A DNA stretch of 64,000 bases from Pedococcus sp. 5OH_020 (GCF_027812955.1 NZ_JAPYZV010000004.1:62001-126000); one strand, 5' to 3'; numbered from the stretch's first letter, positions 15,661 through 25,961 are shown. Made by a program: numbers and translations. The notes: generated by a model from the sequence alone, not told the origin.

Positions 15661-16902
15661 GTGCCGAGCCAGACCCCCGCCGCCGACCGCCAGCAGGTCC
15701 TCGCCGCCCGCAACGCCGTCTTCGTCGTCTTCGCACTGGCAGGCGTGGCGTTCGCGGCCTTCGCCTCCCGGATCGCGGACAGCAAGGCAGAGCTCGGGCT
15801 CAGCGCCGGGCAGCTCGGGCTGACCCTCTTCGCCGCGTCGGCCGGTTCCCTGACTGCGCTGCCGTCGGCAGGCCGGGTGGCGGCCCGGATCGGCGCGGCG
15901 CGCACCATTCTGACCGGCATGGCCGTGAGCTTCGCCGCGCTGCTCGTGGTCGCGTGGGCCGTCGATGTCGCGCAGTCCCGCTGGGTGATGGCCGCCGGCC
16001 TGTACTTCCTCGGCATGGGCGTCGGCCTGTGGGACGTCGCCATGAACCTCGAGGGCGCGGCTGTCGAGCGGCTGCTCGGTAAGACGGTCATGCCGCGGTT
16101 CCACGCCGCCTTCTCCGGCGGCACCGTGCTGAGCGCGCTCGTCGGGGCTGTCATGTCGTGGGGCGGCGTTCCCCTGCTGGCGCACCTCGCCGGGGCGGTG
16201 GTCGTGTCCGGGGCGCTGGGGCTGTGGGCGCTCCGGTCCTTCCTGCCGCGCGACGTCGAGGTCTCGGGACCGACCACCGCGCAGACCGCGACGCCGGGGG
16301 ACGCTGCTCGCCCGCGGTCCGCCTGGCTGGAGCCCCGGACCCTGATGATCGGTCTCGTCGTGCTCGCGGCCGCCTTCACCGAGGGGACGGCGAACGACTG
16401 GGTGGCCGTAGGGTTCGTCGAGGGCCACGGGCTCCCCGCCTGGGCCGGGGTCCTCGCCTTCGCCTCCTTCCTGTCGTTCATGACGGTGGGCCGGCTGGTC
16501 GGCACGGGGCTCCTCGACCGCTACGGGCGGGTGCCGGTGCTCCGGGGCACCTTCGCGATGGCCGCTGCCGGCTCCCTGATGGTCATCTTCGGGCCCGCGT
16601 GGCTCGCCTACCTCGGGACGGCCGTCTGGGGCGTGGGCGCGTCGCTGGGGTTCCCCGTGGGCATGAGTGCCTCGGCGGACGACCCGGCGCGCGCGGCCGC
16701 GCGGATGTCGGTCGTGGCCACGGTCGGCTACACCGCGTTCATCGCCGGACCGCCGCTGCTCGGCTTCCTCGGCGACCACTTCACCGTGCTCAAGGCACTC
16801 CTGGCCGTCACGGTCATGGTGCTGCTGGCCCTGCTCGTCATCCCGGCCACCCGCGAGCCCGCGCGCAGCCCGGTGCCGGCGGAGGCCGCGGCGCGCTCCT
16901 GA
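15661..16902 (+). CDS. MFS transporter
   Basis: A 413-residue permease with 12 hydrophobic segments. The first helix (NAVFVVFALAGVAFAAFASRI) is followed by a conserved DSKAELGLSAGQLGLTLF loop, and the cytoplasmic loop between helices 8 and 9 carries GRLVGTGLLDRYGRVPVL. This resembles sugar/fucose-permease-like members, but the substrate is unknown; the divergent LacI-type regulator suggests a sugar or related ligand. GTG 15661 (VPSQTPAADRQQ) is chosen for length; the only purine-rich site upstream, AAGGA, is about 15 nt away and weak. Confidence 0.85.
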   Translation: MPSQTPAADRQQVLAARNAVFVVFALAGVAFAAFASRIADSKAELGLSAGQLGLTLFAASAGSLTALPSAGRVAARIGAARTILTGMAVSFAALLVVAWAVDVAQSRWVMAAGLYFLGMGVGLWDVAMNLEGAAVERLLGKTVMPRFHAAFSGGTVLSALVGAVMSWGGVPLLAHLAGAVVVSGALGLWALRSFLPRDVEVSGPTTAQTATPGDAARPRSAWLEPRTLMIGLVVLAAAFTEGTANDWVAVGFVEGHGLPAWAGVLAFASFLSFMTVGRLVGTGLLDRYGRVPVLRGTFAMAAAGSLMVIFGPAWLAYLGTAVWGVGASLGFPVGMSASADDPARAAARMSVVATVGYTAFIAGPPLLGFLGDHFTVLKALLAVTVMVLLALLVIPATREPARSPVPAEAAARS

Positions 16903-16931
16903 CCCACGTCGACGCCTGGGAGCCGCCGCTG

Positions 16932-16945
16932 CGCTCAGGGCGAAC
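16932..16945 (+). promoter_or_regulatory. Candidate ClgR operator upstream of clpP1
   Basis: CGCTCAGGGCGAAC fits the core CGCYNANRGCGWWS that I recall for ClgR, the activator of clp genes in actinobacteria. It is centred about 60 bp upstream of the predicted transcript start, a normal activator position. The clgR gene is not in this window. Confidence 0.5.
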
Positions 16946-16984
16946 ACGGCCCTGGTCGGGGACTTCGGGCCGCCACCTCCGCGT

Positions 16985-16990
16985 TAGGGT
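16985..16990 (+). promoter_or_regulatory. Probable -10 of clpP1-clpP2
   Basis: TAGGGT, placing the transcript start near 16997 and leaving a leader of about 27 nt. Confidence 0.5.
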
Positions 16991-17023
16991 CACTGACAAG
17001 CACGAACCTCTAGCGATGGAGAC

Positions 17024-17671
17024 ATGGTGAGCACGCCACAAGAGATCGTCGCCGCCGACGAGCGGCCGCAGGGTGGTCTCGACGACCACATTTACAACCG
17101 TCTCCTCAAGGAGCGGATCATCTTCCTGGGATCCGACGTCCGCGACGACAACGCCAACGCGATCTGCGCACAGCTGCTGCTGCTCGCCGCCGAGGACCCC
17201 GGCAAGGACATCTGGCTGTACATCAACTCGCCGGGCGGGTCCATCTCCGCCGGCATGGCGATCTACGACACGATGAAGTGGATCCCGAACGACGTGGCGA
17301 CGGTGGCCATGGGGATGGCGGCCTCGATGGGCCAGTTCCTGCTCTCCGCCGGCACCCACGGCAAGCGGTACGCGACTCCGCACGCCCGCGTGATGATGCA
17401 CCAGCCCTCCGGTGGCATCGGCGGCACGGCCTCCGACATCAAGATCCAGGCCGAGCAGATGCTCTTCGTGAAGAAGCAGATGGCCGAGCTGATCGCGCAG
17501 CACACGGGCCAGCCGCTCGAGCAGATCGAGAAGGACTCCGACCGCGACCGGTGGTTCAGTGCCGAGGAGGCCCGCGACTACGGCTTCGTCGACCACGTGT
17601 TCAGCAGCGCCGCGCAGGCCGGTGGACGCACTGGCGCCGACGACGACAACCCGGTCACCGGGGACAAGTGA
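17024..17671 (+). CDS. clpP1: ATP-dependent Clp protease proteolytic subunit 1
   Basis: One of two ClpP paralogues that form a mixed 14-mer chamber driven by ClpX or ClpC. 215 residues; the catalytic Ser is about residue 101 (GMAASMGQF), the His about 126 (MMHQPSGG), and the Asp follows in the [15 protein letters not shown] region. The C-terminus ends NPVTGDK. ATG 17024 is given, but GTG 17027 fits the GGAG ribosome site better (5 nt spacing), so the first Met may not be used. clpP2 starts 12 nt downstream with its own GAGGGA site. Confidence 0.95.
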   Translation: MVSTPQEIVAADERPQGGLDDHIYNRLLKERIIFLGSDVRDDNANAICAQLLLLAAEDPGKDIWLYINSPGGSISAGMAIYDTMKWIPNDVATVAMGMAASMGQFLLSAGTHGKRYATPHARVMMHQPSGGIGGTASDIKIQAEQMLFVKKQMAELIAQHTGQPLEQIEKDSDRDRWFSAEEARDYGFVDHVFSSAAQAGGRTGADDDNPVTGDK

Positions 17672-17682
17672 GGGATCGACAG

Positions 17683-18354
17683 ATGAACTTCAAGGCCAAC
17701 CCCCGGGGCGCCGGACTCCAGGTCCCGGCGGTCTACAGCCCGGCCAGCCGCTACATCCTCCCGCAGTTCGAGGAGCGCACCTCCTACGGCATGAAGCGGC
17801 TCGACCCCTATACCAAGCTCTTCGAGGACCGCATCATCTTCCTCGGCGTGCAGGTGGACGACGCCTCCGCGGACGACGTCATCGCCCAGCTCATCGTGCT
17901 GGAGTCGCAGGACCCGGACCGCGACATCCTGATGTACATCAACAGCCCCGGCGGCTCGTTCACGGCGATGACGGCGATCTACGACACCATGCAGTACATC
18001 CGCCCGGACGTGCAGACGTTCGTGGTGGGGCAGGCTGCCTCGGCGGCGGCCGTGCTGCTCTCCGCCGGCGCCAAGGGCAAGCGCTTCGCGCTGCCGAACT
18101 CGCGGATCCTCATCCACCAGCCGGCCCTGGCCGGCGGTGACTACGGCCAAGCCTCGGACATCGAGATCCAGGCGAACGAGGTGCTGCGGATGCGGAGCTG
18201 GCTGGAGGACACGTGGGCCGAGCACTCGGGGCGCACCCCGGAGCAGGTCCGCAACGACATCGAGCGCGACAAGATCCTGTCGGCGGCGGAGGCCAAGGAG
18301 TACGGCCTCATCGACGAGGTGCTCGCCTCGCGCAAGGCCTCCGCGGAGGACTGA
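17683..18354 (+). CDS. clpP2: ATP-dependent Clp protease proteolytic subunit 2
   Basis: The second ClpP subunit, 223 residues. It has an N-terminal extension typical of actinobacterial ClpP2 (SRYILPQFEERTSYGMKRLDPYTKL), catalytic Ser about 120 (GQAASAAAV), and His about 145 (LIHQPAL). It is expected to pair with ClpP1, with ClpP2 docking the ATPase ring. ATG 17683 has GAGGGA 7 nt upstream. A perfect 15-bp hairpin follows the gene, and clpX has its own promoter signal. Confidence 0.95.
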   Translation: MNFKANPRGAGLQVPAVYSPASRYILPQFEERTSYGMKRLDPYTKLFEDRIIFLGVQVDDASADDVIAQLIVLESQDPDRDILMYINSPGGSFTAMTAIYDTMQYIRPDVQTFVVGQAASAAAVLLSAGAKGKRFALPNSRILIHQPALAGGDYGQASDIEIQANEVLRMRSWLEDTWAEHSGRTPEQVRNDIERDKILSAAEAKEYGLIDEVLASRKASAED

Positions 18355-18399
18355 CCCCGCACTGCGCCCGGCACCCGAACCGGCCGCCACCGGCACCCC

Positions 18400-18434
18400 G
18401 TCGCCCTTGTCCGCCCTGAGCGGACAAGGGCGAC
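18400..18434 (+). terminator. Perfect 15-bp hairpin between clpP2 and clpX
   Basis: GTCGCCCTTGTCCGC and GCGGACAAGGGCGAC pair perfectly around CCTGA, 45 nt past the clpP2 stop. No U-run follows. It probably ends or attenuates the clpP1P2 transcript. Confidence 0.75.
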
Positions 18435-18484
18435 GAACTGCCGACTCGACGGTTTCAATGGAGCCAAGGACGCGCCCCGCGCTG

Positions 18485-18490
18485 TAGCGT
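18485..18490 (+). promoter_or_regulatory. Probable -10 of clpX
   Basis: TAGCGT after the clpP2 hairpin; transcription from about 18497 would give a ~50-nt leader containing GGAGG before GTG 18546. Confidence 0.45.
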
Positions 18491-18545
18491 CGGAGCGTTG
18501 CTGTTCCGGATGGCCAGCACGGCACAGGAAGACGGAGGACTTCGC

Positions 18546-19820
18546 GTGGCACGCATGGGAGAGAGCGGCGACCTGCTGAAGTGCTCGTTCTGCGGCAAGA
18601 GCCAGAAGCAGGTCAAGAAGCTCATCGCCGGTCCGGGTGTCTACATCTGCGACGAGTGCATCGACCTGTGCAACGAGATCATCGAGGAGGAGCTCGCCGA
18701 GTCCTCCGAGCTCGGGCTCGACGAGCTGCCCAAGCCGCGCGACATCTTCGACTTCCTGGAGAACTACGTCATCGGCCAGGACGTCGCCAAGCGAGCCCTC
18801 GCAGTAGCCGTCTACAACCACTACAAGCGCATCCAGGCGGGCGAGGCGACCGGGAAGAAGGACGCCGAGTCCGTCGACATCGCGAAGTCCAACATCCTGC
18901 TCATCGGCCCGACGGGCTGTGGCAAGACCTACCTCGCCCAGACGCTCGCGCGGATGCTCAACGTGCCGTTCGCGATCGCCGACGCCACCGCGTTGACGGA
19001 AGCCGGCTACGTGGGGGAGGACGTGGAGAACATCCTCCTCAAGCTCATCCAGGCCGCCGACTACGACGTCAAGAAGGCCGAGACCGGGATCATCTACATC
19101 GACGAGGTCGACAAGATCGCCCGCAAGAGCGAGAACCCCTCGATCACCCGCGACGTCTCGGGGGAGGGCGTGCAGCAGGCCCTGCTGAAGATCCTCGAAG
19201 GCACGACCGCGAGCGTGCCGCCGCAGGGCGGGCGCAAGCACCCGCACCAGGAGTTCATCCAGATCGACACGACGAACGTCCTGTTCATCGTCGGAGGCGC
19301 GTTCGCCGGTCTCGAGAAGCTCATCGAGTCGCGCAACGGCAAGAAGGGCCTCGGCTTCGGCTCCGAGCTGCACACCCCGAAGGACCTCGCGGACTCGATC
19401 CACGAGGTGATGCCCGAGGACCTCATGAAGTTCGGGCTGATCCCCGAGTTCATCGGCCGGCTCCCCGTCATCACGACCGTCAGCCCGCTGGACCGCCAGT
19501 CGCTCGTCACCATCCTGTCCGAGCCGCGCAACGCCCTGGTCAAGCAGTACAAGAAGATGTTCGAGATCGACGGGGTCGAGCTGGAGTTCACGCAGGATGC
19601 GCTGGAGGCGATCGCCGACCAGGCGCTCAACCGCGGCACCGGGGCTCGCGGGCTGCGCGCGATCATGGAGGAGGTGCTCATGCCGGTCATGTTCGACGTG
19701 CCGAGCGACGACGGCATCTCCCGCGTCGTGGTCACCCGCGAGGTCGTGAAGGACAACGTGCTCCCCACGATCGTGCGCCGCGACGAGGAGCCGAAGCGCA
19801 CCCGCAAGCGCTCGGCCTGA
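18546..19820 (+). CDS. clpX: ATP-dependent Clp protease ATP-binding subunit ClpX
   Basis: AAA+ unfoldase that feeds substrates to ClpP1P2. 424 residues: N-terminal zinc-binding domain (CSFCGKSQ ... CDECIDLC), Walker A GPTGCGKT about residue 122, Walker [12 protein letters not shown], sensor regions, the substrate pore loop GYVGED, and the ClpP-docking loop containing IGF replaced by LGFGSELH-type sequence in this lineage. GTG 18546 (VARMGESGD) has GGAGG 7 nt upstream; ATG 18555 is a poorer alternative. Two 14-bp direct repeats lie just after the gene. Confidence 0.96.
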   Translation: MARMGESGDLLKCSFCGKSQKQVKKLIAGPGVYICDECIDLCNEIIEEELAESSELGLDELPKPRDIFDFLENYVIGQDVAKRALAVAVYNHYKRIQAGEATGKKDAESVDIAKSNILLIGPTGCGKTYLAQTLARMLNVPFAIADATALTEAGYVGEDVENILLKLIQAADYDVKKAETGIIYIDEVDKIARKSENPSITRDVSGEGVQQALLKILEGTTASVPPQGGRKHPHQEFIQIDTTNVLFIVGGAFAGLEKLIESRNGKKGLGFGSELHTPKDLADSIHEVMPEDLMKFGLIPEFIGRLPVITTVSPLDRQSLVTILSEPRNALVKQYKKMFEIDGVELEFTQDALEAIADQALNRGTGARGLRAIMEEVLMPVMFDVPSDDGISRVVVTREVVKDNVLPTIVRRDEEPKRTRKRSA

Positions 19821-19843
19821 CGCGCGCCGTCACCGCCGGAAAC

Positions 19844-19871
19844 GCTCAGCTCAGCACGCTCAGCTCAGCAC
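19844..19871. repeat. Two tandem copies of a 14-bp unit between convergent genes
   Basis: GCTCAGCTCAGCAC occurs twice in direct contact, and the unit itself contains a CTCAG doublet. It fills the gap between the ends of clpX and the minus-strand membrane protein gene. Confidence 0.75.
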
Positions 19872-19873
19872 CG

Positions 19874-20404
19874 TCAGCTTCTTGGCTCCCGGGACAGCAG
19901 CCACACCGCCGCGGTGAGGATCGCCGTCCCGGCGATCGCGGCATACGTGAACGAGACCCTGCCCGCGACGCCCTGCTGCGCCGTCACGGCCGTCACCGCC
20001 CACACCGGTACGACGAACAGGGCTGCGAGACTCGCGCGACGTAGCCATCGGCGCACCGTCCCGGCCGCCAGGGCCGCACCGGGCGGCAGGCTCGCCGCCA
20101 GGCTGGCGCTGAGGTGCACGGCCAGCACCAGCCACGCTGCCACGAGCACCCACCCCCACCCCGAGACCGTGAAGGTGGTGACGGTGGGCAGCGGCACGGC
20201 CACCAGCCAGTGCAGGACGTGGCCGCCCACCAGCACACCCACGACGGGCGAGTCGGGCACGGCGCAGGCGTAGGCGGTGAGCCCGACGACGACCACTACG
20301 GCTACGACCACCGGATGGCCCGAGCGCAGGACGGTCAGCAAGAGCAGCCCCAGCGACGACGCCGCGAGCAGCGCACGCACTGCGACCTGAGAGCGGGCCA
20401 TCAT
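19874..20404 (-). CDS. Hypothetical membrane protein, last gene of the MoxR/DUF58 operon
   Basis: 176 residues with five hydrophobic segments spread along the chain and no recognised domain. It starts by ATGA overlap with the DUF58 gene, so it belongs to that operon. A short basic loop (TVRRWLRRASL) lies before the fourth segment and the C-terminus ends LLSREPRS. In other actinobacteria a small membrane protein or a transglutaminase-like protein often ends such operons; this one has no transglutaminase signature. Confidence 0.75.
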   Translation of the reverse strand: MMARSQVAVRALLAASSLGLLLLTVLRSGHPVVVAVVVVVGLTAYACAVPDSPVVGVLVGGHVLHWLVAVPLPTVTTFTVSGWGWVLVAAWLVLAVHLSASLAASLPPGAALAAGTVRRWLRRASLAALFVVPVWAVTAVTAQQGVAGRVSFTYAAIAGTAILTAAVWLLSREPRS

Positions 20405-21797
20405 CTCGTCACCACGCGGGGCGAGCGAGAGCGGCGGCCAAGGTCGCGAAGCACCAGGTCCAGGGTTCCGGGGCCGGCCCACGGCACGACCGGCACACCC
20501 GCATCCCGGGCACGGGTCATCTCCCGGCTCCGCTCCATCAGCCGCAGCCGCCACGCCAGACGGGCCAGCTCGGGCCGCTGCACCGCCGAGCCGGCCAGCT
20601 GTTCGAGCCGGCCGGCCTCGAGGTCCGGGCCGGCCAGGTCGGGCGGCAGGGTGTCGACCGTGACGACGGCGACGCCTCGCCGCGAGAGGGCCAGCGCGTG
20701 GGCCAGCACCTGCGGCGAGATGGCAGGGGTCAGGACCACGGCCAGGGTCCCCGCCCAGACGTGGTGCCGCAGCTGGGTCCTCAGTCTCTTCTCGTCGCTC
20801 ACCGTACCGTCGGCGACAGTGACGCGGGCCAGCACGTCGAGCAGCCGCCGCAGGTGGTTCCCGCCCGCAGCCGCTCGCACCTGAGGCAGGTCCCGCGCTC
20901 CGAGCACCAGCAGCCCCACGCGGTCGCCGGCCCGCAGGTAGTGCTCGGCGATGGCTCCCGCGGCCCGGACAGCGTTGTCCAGGCTGCTGCTGGCACCGCC
21001 GACGCCCTCGCTGCGCCCGAGGTCGTGCATGGCGTCGACCAGTAGCAGGATCTCGCTGTCCTGGTCCGCGTGCGTGGCGGTGACGTGCAGGGCACCGGTG
21101 CGCACCGACACCGGCCAGTGCACCCGACGCAGACGGTCCCCGAACCGGAAGGGGCGGATCTGGTCGAGCTCGCCGCCCTCTCCCTGGTGGTGCGAGCGGT
21201 TCTGCCCCACCAGCCCGTCCGGCCTCGGCACCGGCACGCGCGCGGTGAACCGGTCCGGCAGAGGCACGGTCGGCACTGCGGGCAGCGAGACGGGCTCCGG
21301 CTCCCAGCGGTAGGCGCCGAGCGGGCCGGTGAGGGCGACGGTCGCGGGACCCAGCACCCGGTGACCCCAGCGGGTGCTCTGGCAGACGACCTCGAGCCGC
21401 AGCGGTTCTCGCGGCTCGGCACCGGGACCGGGACGAGGACTGCCACCGAACGAGCCCGCGACCGAGCGGGAGCCCGGTGTGTAGAGCGTGTACGGCGTGG
21501 CCAGCAGGGAGACCCCCGCCTCCTCCACCCCCTCGGCGGCGTCCACCGTGGCGAGCCAGCGCGTGGCCTGGCCCTCCCGCAGGACCGGGTGCTGGACCCG
21601 TGCTCGCACCACCGGTGACGACGAAGGCCGACGGACCGTCGACCACACGGCCACCACGAGCAGCGGCGAGCCGAGCACGAGCGCGTCGGGACGGCGCAGC
21701 AGCACCGACAGCCCCACGGACGCGAGCCCCAGCAGGAGCGCCCGGACATGCGCCGGGGTCACCCGCCACCGCGCCTGCAGGTCTGTTCCGGCCGCGC

Positions 21798-21801
<4 letters not shown>
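20401..21801 (-). CDS. DUF58 domain protein
   Basis: A 466-residue protein with two N-terminal membrane segments (about residues 20-50) and a C-terminal von Willebrand-A-like domain. The family signature is seen as FGDRLRRVHWPVSVRTGALHV, followed by the metal-site-like LLLVDAMHDLG. DUF58 proteins act next to MoxR ATPases in envelope- or complex-assembly functions; the precise role is not known. GTG 21801 overlaps the moxR stop by GTGA, and the stop overlaps the next start by ATGA. Confidence 0.88.
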
Positions 21802-22790
<989 letters not shown>

Positions 22791-23291
22791 TTAGAGCTCC
22801 TCCAGTCTGGTGACGAGGCGTGCCAGCCGGTCGGCCGCCACGGGGCTGGTCGGGGGTTGCCCGAGGTAGGCGGTCAGGTCCGGCCCCAGTGCGCTCGTGG
22901 CCCCGTCCGGGTCCTGGTCCGCCTCGATGCCGCGGCGGTCGCGCAGGCGCTCGTGGGCCAGGCCGGCCAGGACGGCGTGCAGCCTGGCGGCGGAGTCCGC
23001 GTCGCCCTCGGCGCAGCGGTGCAGGTCGCCTGCGAGCCGGTCGACGCGGGAGTCGACCCCCCGGGGCGGGGTCGTGGGCGCGAACCGGTTGGACCAGTCG
23101 GTGGGGCGCTGGCTCTGCCAGAGCCACTGGGCCAGCAGGGCGAACGAGGCGACGAGCGCCAGGCAGGCCAGCAGCAGCCCGACGCCGGCCAGAGCCGGAA
23201 CGGTGACGGCCGCCGTCCCGACGAGGACTGCCACGACGGCGCTGGTCATGAGCTGCTGGGCGGCCGAGAGGCGTGCGAGGCGCTGTCTCAT
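22791..23291 (-). CDS. Hypothetical membrane protein in the MoxR operon
   Basis: 166 residues with two adjacent N-terminal membrane helices (about residues 15-30 and 33-55) and a polar helical C-terminal half (VDSRVDRLAGDLHRCAEG ... RLARLVTRLEEL). I do not recognise a family. Its position between the DUF4129 and moxR genes, 7 nt from the former and directly abutting the latter, places it in the same complex or pathway. Confidence 0.75.
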   Translation of the reverse strand: MRQRLARLSAAQQLMTSAVVAVLVGTAAVTVPALAGVGLLLACLALVASFALLAQWLWQSQRPTDWSNRFAPTTPPRGVDSRVDRLAGDLHRCAEGDADSAARLHAVLAGLAHERLRDRRGIEADQDPDGATSALGPDLTAYLGQPPTSPVAADRLARLVTRLEEL

Positions 23292-23298
23292 GCTGCGG

Positions 23299-24012
23299 TC
23301 ACCGTCCCGTGCCCACGGTGCTGGAGCTGGCGCGACGTCGGGCCTGCGACCTCAGGTCGTCCTGCACCAGCCGTAAAGCCTGCGCCGCCTCGGTTCGCAT
23401 GCTCTCCTCGACCGGATGTCGCGAGAAGCGCGCCTCGCGGTAGAGCTCGGCCAGCCGGTCCAGCGGCTCACGGCGTACGGCGTACGCACCGAGCACCGCT
23501 GTGACCAGCTCGGCCGCCGTGCGCGCGTCATCCGCGCCCACCCCGGTGGACCGGACCGCCTCCTCCAGGGCGAGCCATGCGGCGATGACGGCGTTCGCCG
23601 GCGTGCCGTGCGCCAGCAGGGCCTCGGACTCCCGGGCTCGTTCGAGCAGCGTCTCGGGCAGGACCTCGGAGAACGCCGTCTCGCTCCGCGGACCGCCGCG
23701 GGCGAACCACCGCTCGAGGAGCGCGCGTGCCACGACGACGAGCACGGCAAGGACCACGACGGCGAGGAGCAGCTTCATCACCCAGTCGACCACGTCGACG
23801 ACGAACGGGTTCGTGGCCCGGGGCCCTGTCCCGCGGGCGCCGTGCGCCGTGGGGTCGGGGCCGGTCGCGTACTCCTGCCCGGGCGCCTTCGCCTCGACGC
23901 CGGAGAAGGCGGGCGTGGTGAGGAAGCGCACCGGACCGGCAGCCGACGCCCAGGCGGAGAGCAGCAGCACGGCAGCAGTCCCCGCGGCCAGCGCTGCTCC
24001 TCCACGTCTCAC
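23299..24012 (-). CDS. DUF4129 domain membrane protein
   Basis: 237 residues: an N-terminal signal/anchor (GGAALAAGTAAVLLLSAWASA), a short extracytoplasmic stretch, a membrane helix (VMKLLLAVVVLAVLVVVARAL), and a cytoplasmic C-terminal DUF4129 region containing AVIAAWLALEEAVRSTGV and RLAELYREARFSRHPV. In other genomes DUF4129 is often fused to a transglutaminase domain; here it stands alone. GTG 24012 is chosen because TAGGGT ends 8 nt upstream; GTG 24018 would be inside the promoter. First gene of the operon. Confidence 0.82.
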   Translation of the reverse strand: MRRGGAALAAGTAAVLLLSAWASAAGPVRFLTTPAFSGVEAKAPGQEYATGPDPTAHGARGTGPRATNPFVVDVVDWVMKLLLAVVVLAVLVVVARALLERWFARGGPRSETAFSEVLPETLLERARESEALLAHGTPANAVIAAWLALEEAVRSTGVGADDARTAAELVTAVLGAYAVRREPLDRLAELYREARFSRHPVEESMRTEAAQALRLVQDDLRSQARRRASSSTVGTGR

Positions 24013-24020
24013 GGTCACCC

Positions 24021-24026
24021 ACCCTA
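24021..24026 (-). promoter_or_regulatory. -10 hexamer of the DUF4129-MoxR-DUF58 operon
   Basis: TAGGGT, ending 8 nt before GTG 24012. Confidence 0.45.
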
Positions 24027-24116
24027 GGGACGACCCGCCCGGTCCGCGCGCAGCTCGTGCCGATCGCGCACGATTCGTGACCGCGATGAGTTCTGGGGCC
24101 GGCGGAGGTCTCTCTT

Positions 24117-24169
24117 CTGTAGGCACTACCAGTTCTGTCGGCACTGTCGGCACTGTCACCCTGTCGGTC
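24117..24169. repeat. Cluster of five related 8-9-bp repeats ahead of the ECF sigma factor gene
   Basis: CTGTAGGCA (24117), CTGTCGGCA (24135 and 24144, tandem), CTGTCACC (24153) and CTGTCGGTC (24161). They end about 50 nt before the sigma factor start codon, in the expected promoter area, and could be regulator-binding iterons or simple slippage repeats. Confidence 0.6.
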
Positions 24170-24220
24170 CCGCGTGCCAGGCTGGGACTCACTGCCGGCA
24201 GACCGACCCAGGAGGACACG

Positions 24221-25255
24221 ATGACGCAGGTGCGCGACCGCAGGGGGCTCGAAACGGCCGACGATGTCACGTCCGAAGTCCCGGACTTCCCGGAGGCCAC
24301 CGACGGCTTCCGTCGCGAGCTGACGGCCCACTGCTACCGCATGACTGGGTCGATCCACGACGCGGAGGACCTCGTCCAGGAGACGTACCTGCGTGCCTGG
24401 CGCGCCTACGCCGCCTTCGAGGGTCGCTCGTCGGTGAGGACCTGGCTCTACCGGATCGCGACGAACGTCTGCCTCACCGCGCTCGAAGGCAAGGACCGGC
24501 GGCCGCTGCCCACCGGTCTGGGCGCGCCCGCGAGCGACCCCGGGGAGGCGGTCATCGAGTCAGCCGAGGTGTCGTGGCTGGAGCCTGCGCCAGACCCACT
24601 GCTGGCCGCAGAGGCCACCGACCCGGCGACCATCGTGGCTCAACGCGAGAGCATCCGGCTGGCGTTCGTCGCAGCCCTGCAGCACCTGCCTGCCCGCCAG
24701 CGCGCGGTCCTCATCCTGCGCGACGTGCTCCGGTGGAAGGCCTCGGAGGTGGCGCAGGCGCTGGAGAGCAGCGAGGCAGCGGTGAACAGTGCGCTCCAGC
24801 GCGCCCACGCGCAGCTGGCCAAGGCCAACGTCACGCAGGACAGCGTGGACACCGACCTCGACGCGGCGCAGCAGGTCCTGCTGGACCGGTATGTGAAGGC
24901 CTTCTGGGAGAAGGACATCTCGGCCATCGTGTCGATGCTGACTCGGGACGCGGTGTGGGAGATGCCGCCGTTCACGGGGTGGTACCTGGGCGCCCACAAC
25001 ATCGGCCGGCTGATCGACACGCAGTGCCCCGGCGGACAGCACGACATGCCGATGGTGACGACCAGGGCGAACGGCCAGCCGGCGTTCGGCCTGTACATGC
25101 GCCAGGCGGACGGCACGTTCGAGCCGTTCCACCTGCAGGTCCTGACCCTCGACGGCACGCGCGTCAGCCACGTCGCGGCGTTCTTCGACCCGGCCCTGTT
25201 CGCCACCTTCGGTCTGCCGGCGTCCCTGCCGGCCGACTACGGCCGCGAGACGTGA
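24221..25255 (+). CDS. ECF sigma factor with C-terminal SnoaL-like domain (SigG / TIGR02960 type)
   Basis: 344 residues. Sigma region 2 is ELTAHCYRMTGSIHDAEDLVQETYLRAWRAY followed by SSVRTWLYRIATNVCLTALEG; region 4 is LPARQRAVLILRDVLRWKASEVAQAL with the recognition helix SEAAVNSALQRAHAQL. A SnoaL/NTF2-like domain (about residues 220-335, FWEKDISAIVSMLTRDAVWEMPPF) replaces the usual separate anti-sigma factor and is thought to regulate activity in cis. ATG 24221 has a strong AGGAGG site 6 nt upstream. The next gene, 7 nt downstream, is a mycothiol-isomerase-like protein, an arrangement repeated in related sigma clusters. Confidence 0.92.
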   Translation: MTQVRDRRGLETADDVTSEVPDFPEATDGFRRELTAHCYRMTGSIHDAEDLVQETYLRAWRAYAAFEGRSSVRTWLYRIATNVCLTALEGKDRRPLPTGLGAPASDPGEAVIESAEVSWLEPAPDPLLAAEATDPATIVAQRESIRLAFVAALQHLPARQRAVLILRDVLRWKASEVAQALESSEAAVNSALQRAHAQLAKANVTQDSVDTDLDAAQQVLLDRYVKAFWEKDISAIVSMLTRDAVWEMPPFTGWYLGAHNIGRLIDTQCPGGQHDMPMVTTRANGQPAFGLYMRQADGTFEPFHLQVLTLDGTRVSHVAAFFDPALFATFGLPASLPADYGRET

Positions 25256-25262
25256 GGCGGCG

Positions 25263-25877
25263 ATGACGTCGGCCCCCGGGCCAGCGGCGTGGCAGAACCC
25301 GACGGCGTGGCAGGGGGGGCCGGCCGCCGAGCTGCTCGACCGGGCAGTGGCATACACAGCCGGCTGCCTGGCGCTGGTCGGCGACGGGACCGCCGGCCTG
25401 GACCGCCGGACGCCGTGCCGGGGGTGGACGCTGAAGGACCTGCTGCTGCACCTCGACGACTCCCTGGCTGCCCTCACCGAGGCCGCCGGTGCGCCGGTGC
25501 TGTCCCTGGTTCCCGTACCAAGGCCGGCGGAACCGGGGGTCCTGCTGTCTGGCCTGCGACAACGCGCCTGTGCGCTGGTGGCGCAGTGGATGCGGCCCGC
25601 GAGCCCGGTCGTGCGGCTGGGGTCGGCGACCCTGTCCCGGGAGACCCTCGGCGCCGTGGGCGCCCTCGAGATCACGCTGCACGGGTGGGACGTGGCCGAG
25701 ACCGTGGGCCTGCCCCGGCCCATCCCGGCAACGCTCGCGATGGACCTGTGGCCCGTCGCCCGTGACCACATCACCGAGGACGACCGTCCGACACGGTTCG
25801 GCCGACCGCTGGGCGTGGGCGACGCAGACCCCCCGGCGGTGCGACTGCTGGCTCACGCCGGGCGGCGTGCCCTGTAG
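25263..25877 (+). CDS. Maleylpyruvate isomerase / DinB-like metal-binding protein (TIGR03086-type)
   Basis: 204 residues in the mycothiol-dependent maleylpyruvate isomerase superfamily, a four-helix bundle with a three-histidine metal site. Visible elements are the TPCRGWTLKDLLLHLDDSL motif (metal His in LLLHLDD) and EITLHGWDVAETVGLPRPIP (second His and the tryptophan/Asp pair). It is co-transcribed with the ECF sigma factor and may modify a thiol substrate or modulate the sigma factor; the exact reaction is unknown. Confidence 0.78.
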   Translation: MTSAPGPAAWQNPTAWQGGPAAELLDRAVAYTAGCLALVGDGTAGLDRRTPCRGWTLKDLLLHLDDSLAALTEAAGAPVLSLVPVPRPAEPGVLLSGLRQRACALVAQWMRPASPVVRLGSATLSRETLGAVGALEITLHGWDVAETVGLPRPIPATLAMDLWPVARDHITEDDRPTRFGRPLGVGDADPPAVRLLAHAGRRAL

Positions 25878-25961
25878 ACGGTCAAGGCGAACAGGTCCTT
25901 CCTGCTGTGGGCCTGCTCGGGATGCTGGACGCGCACCGGCGGCACCGGACAGGATGGGGTC

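Noticed and set aside
18415-18434. ClgR site between clpP2 and clpX
   Set aside because: The symmetry there belongs to a perfect 15-bp hairpin and does not fit the ClgR core motif.
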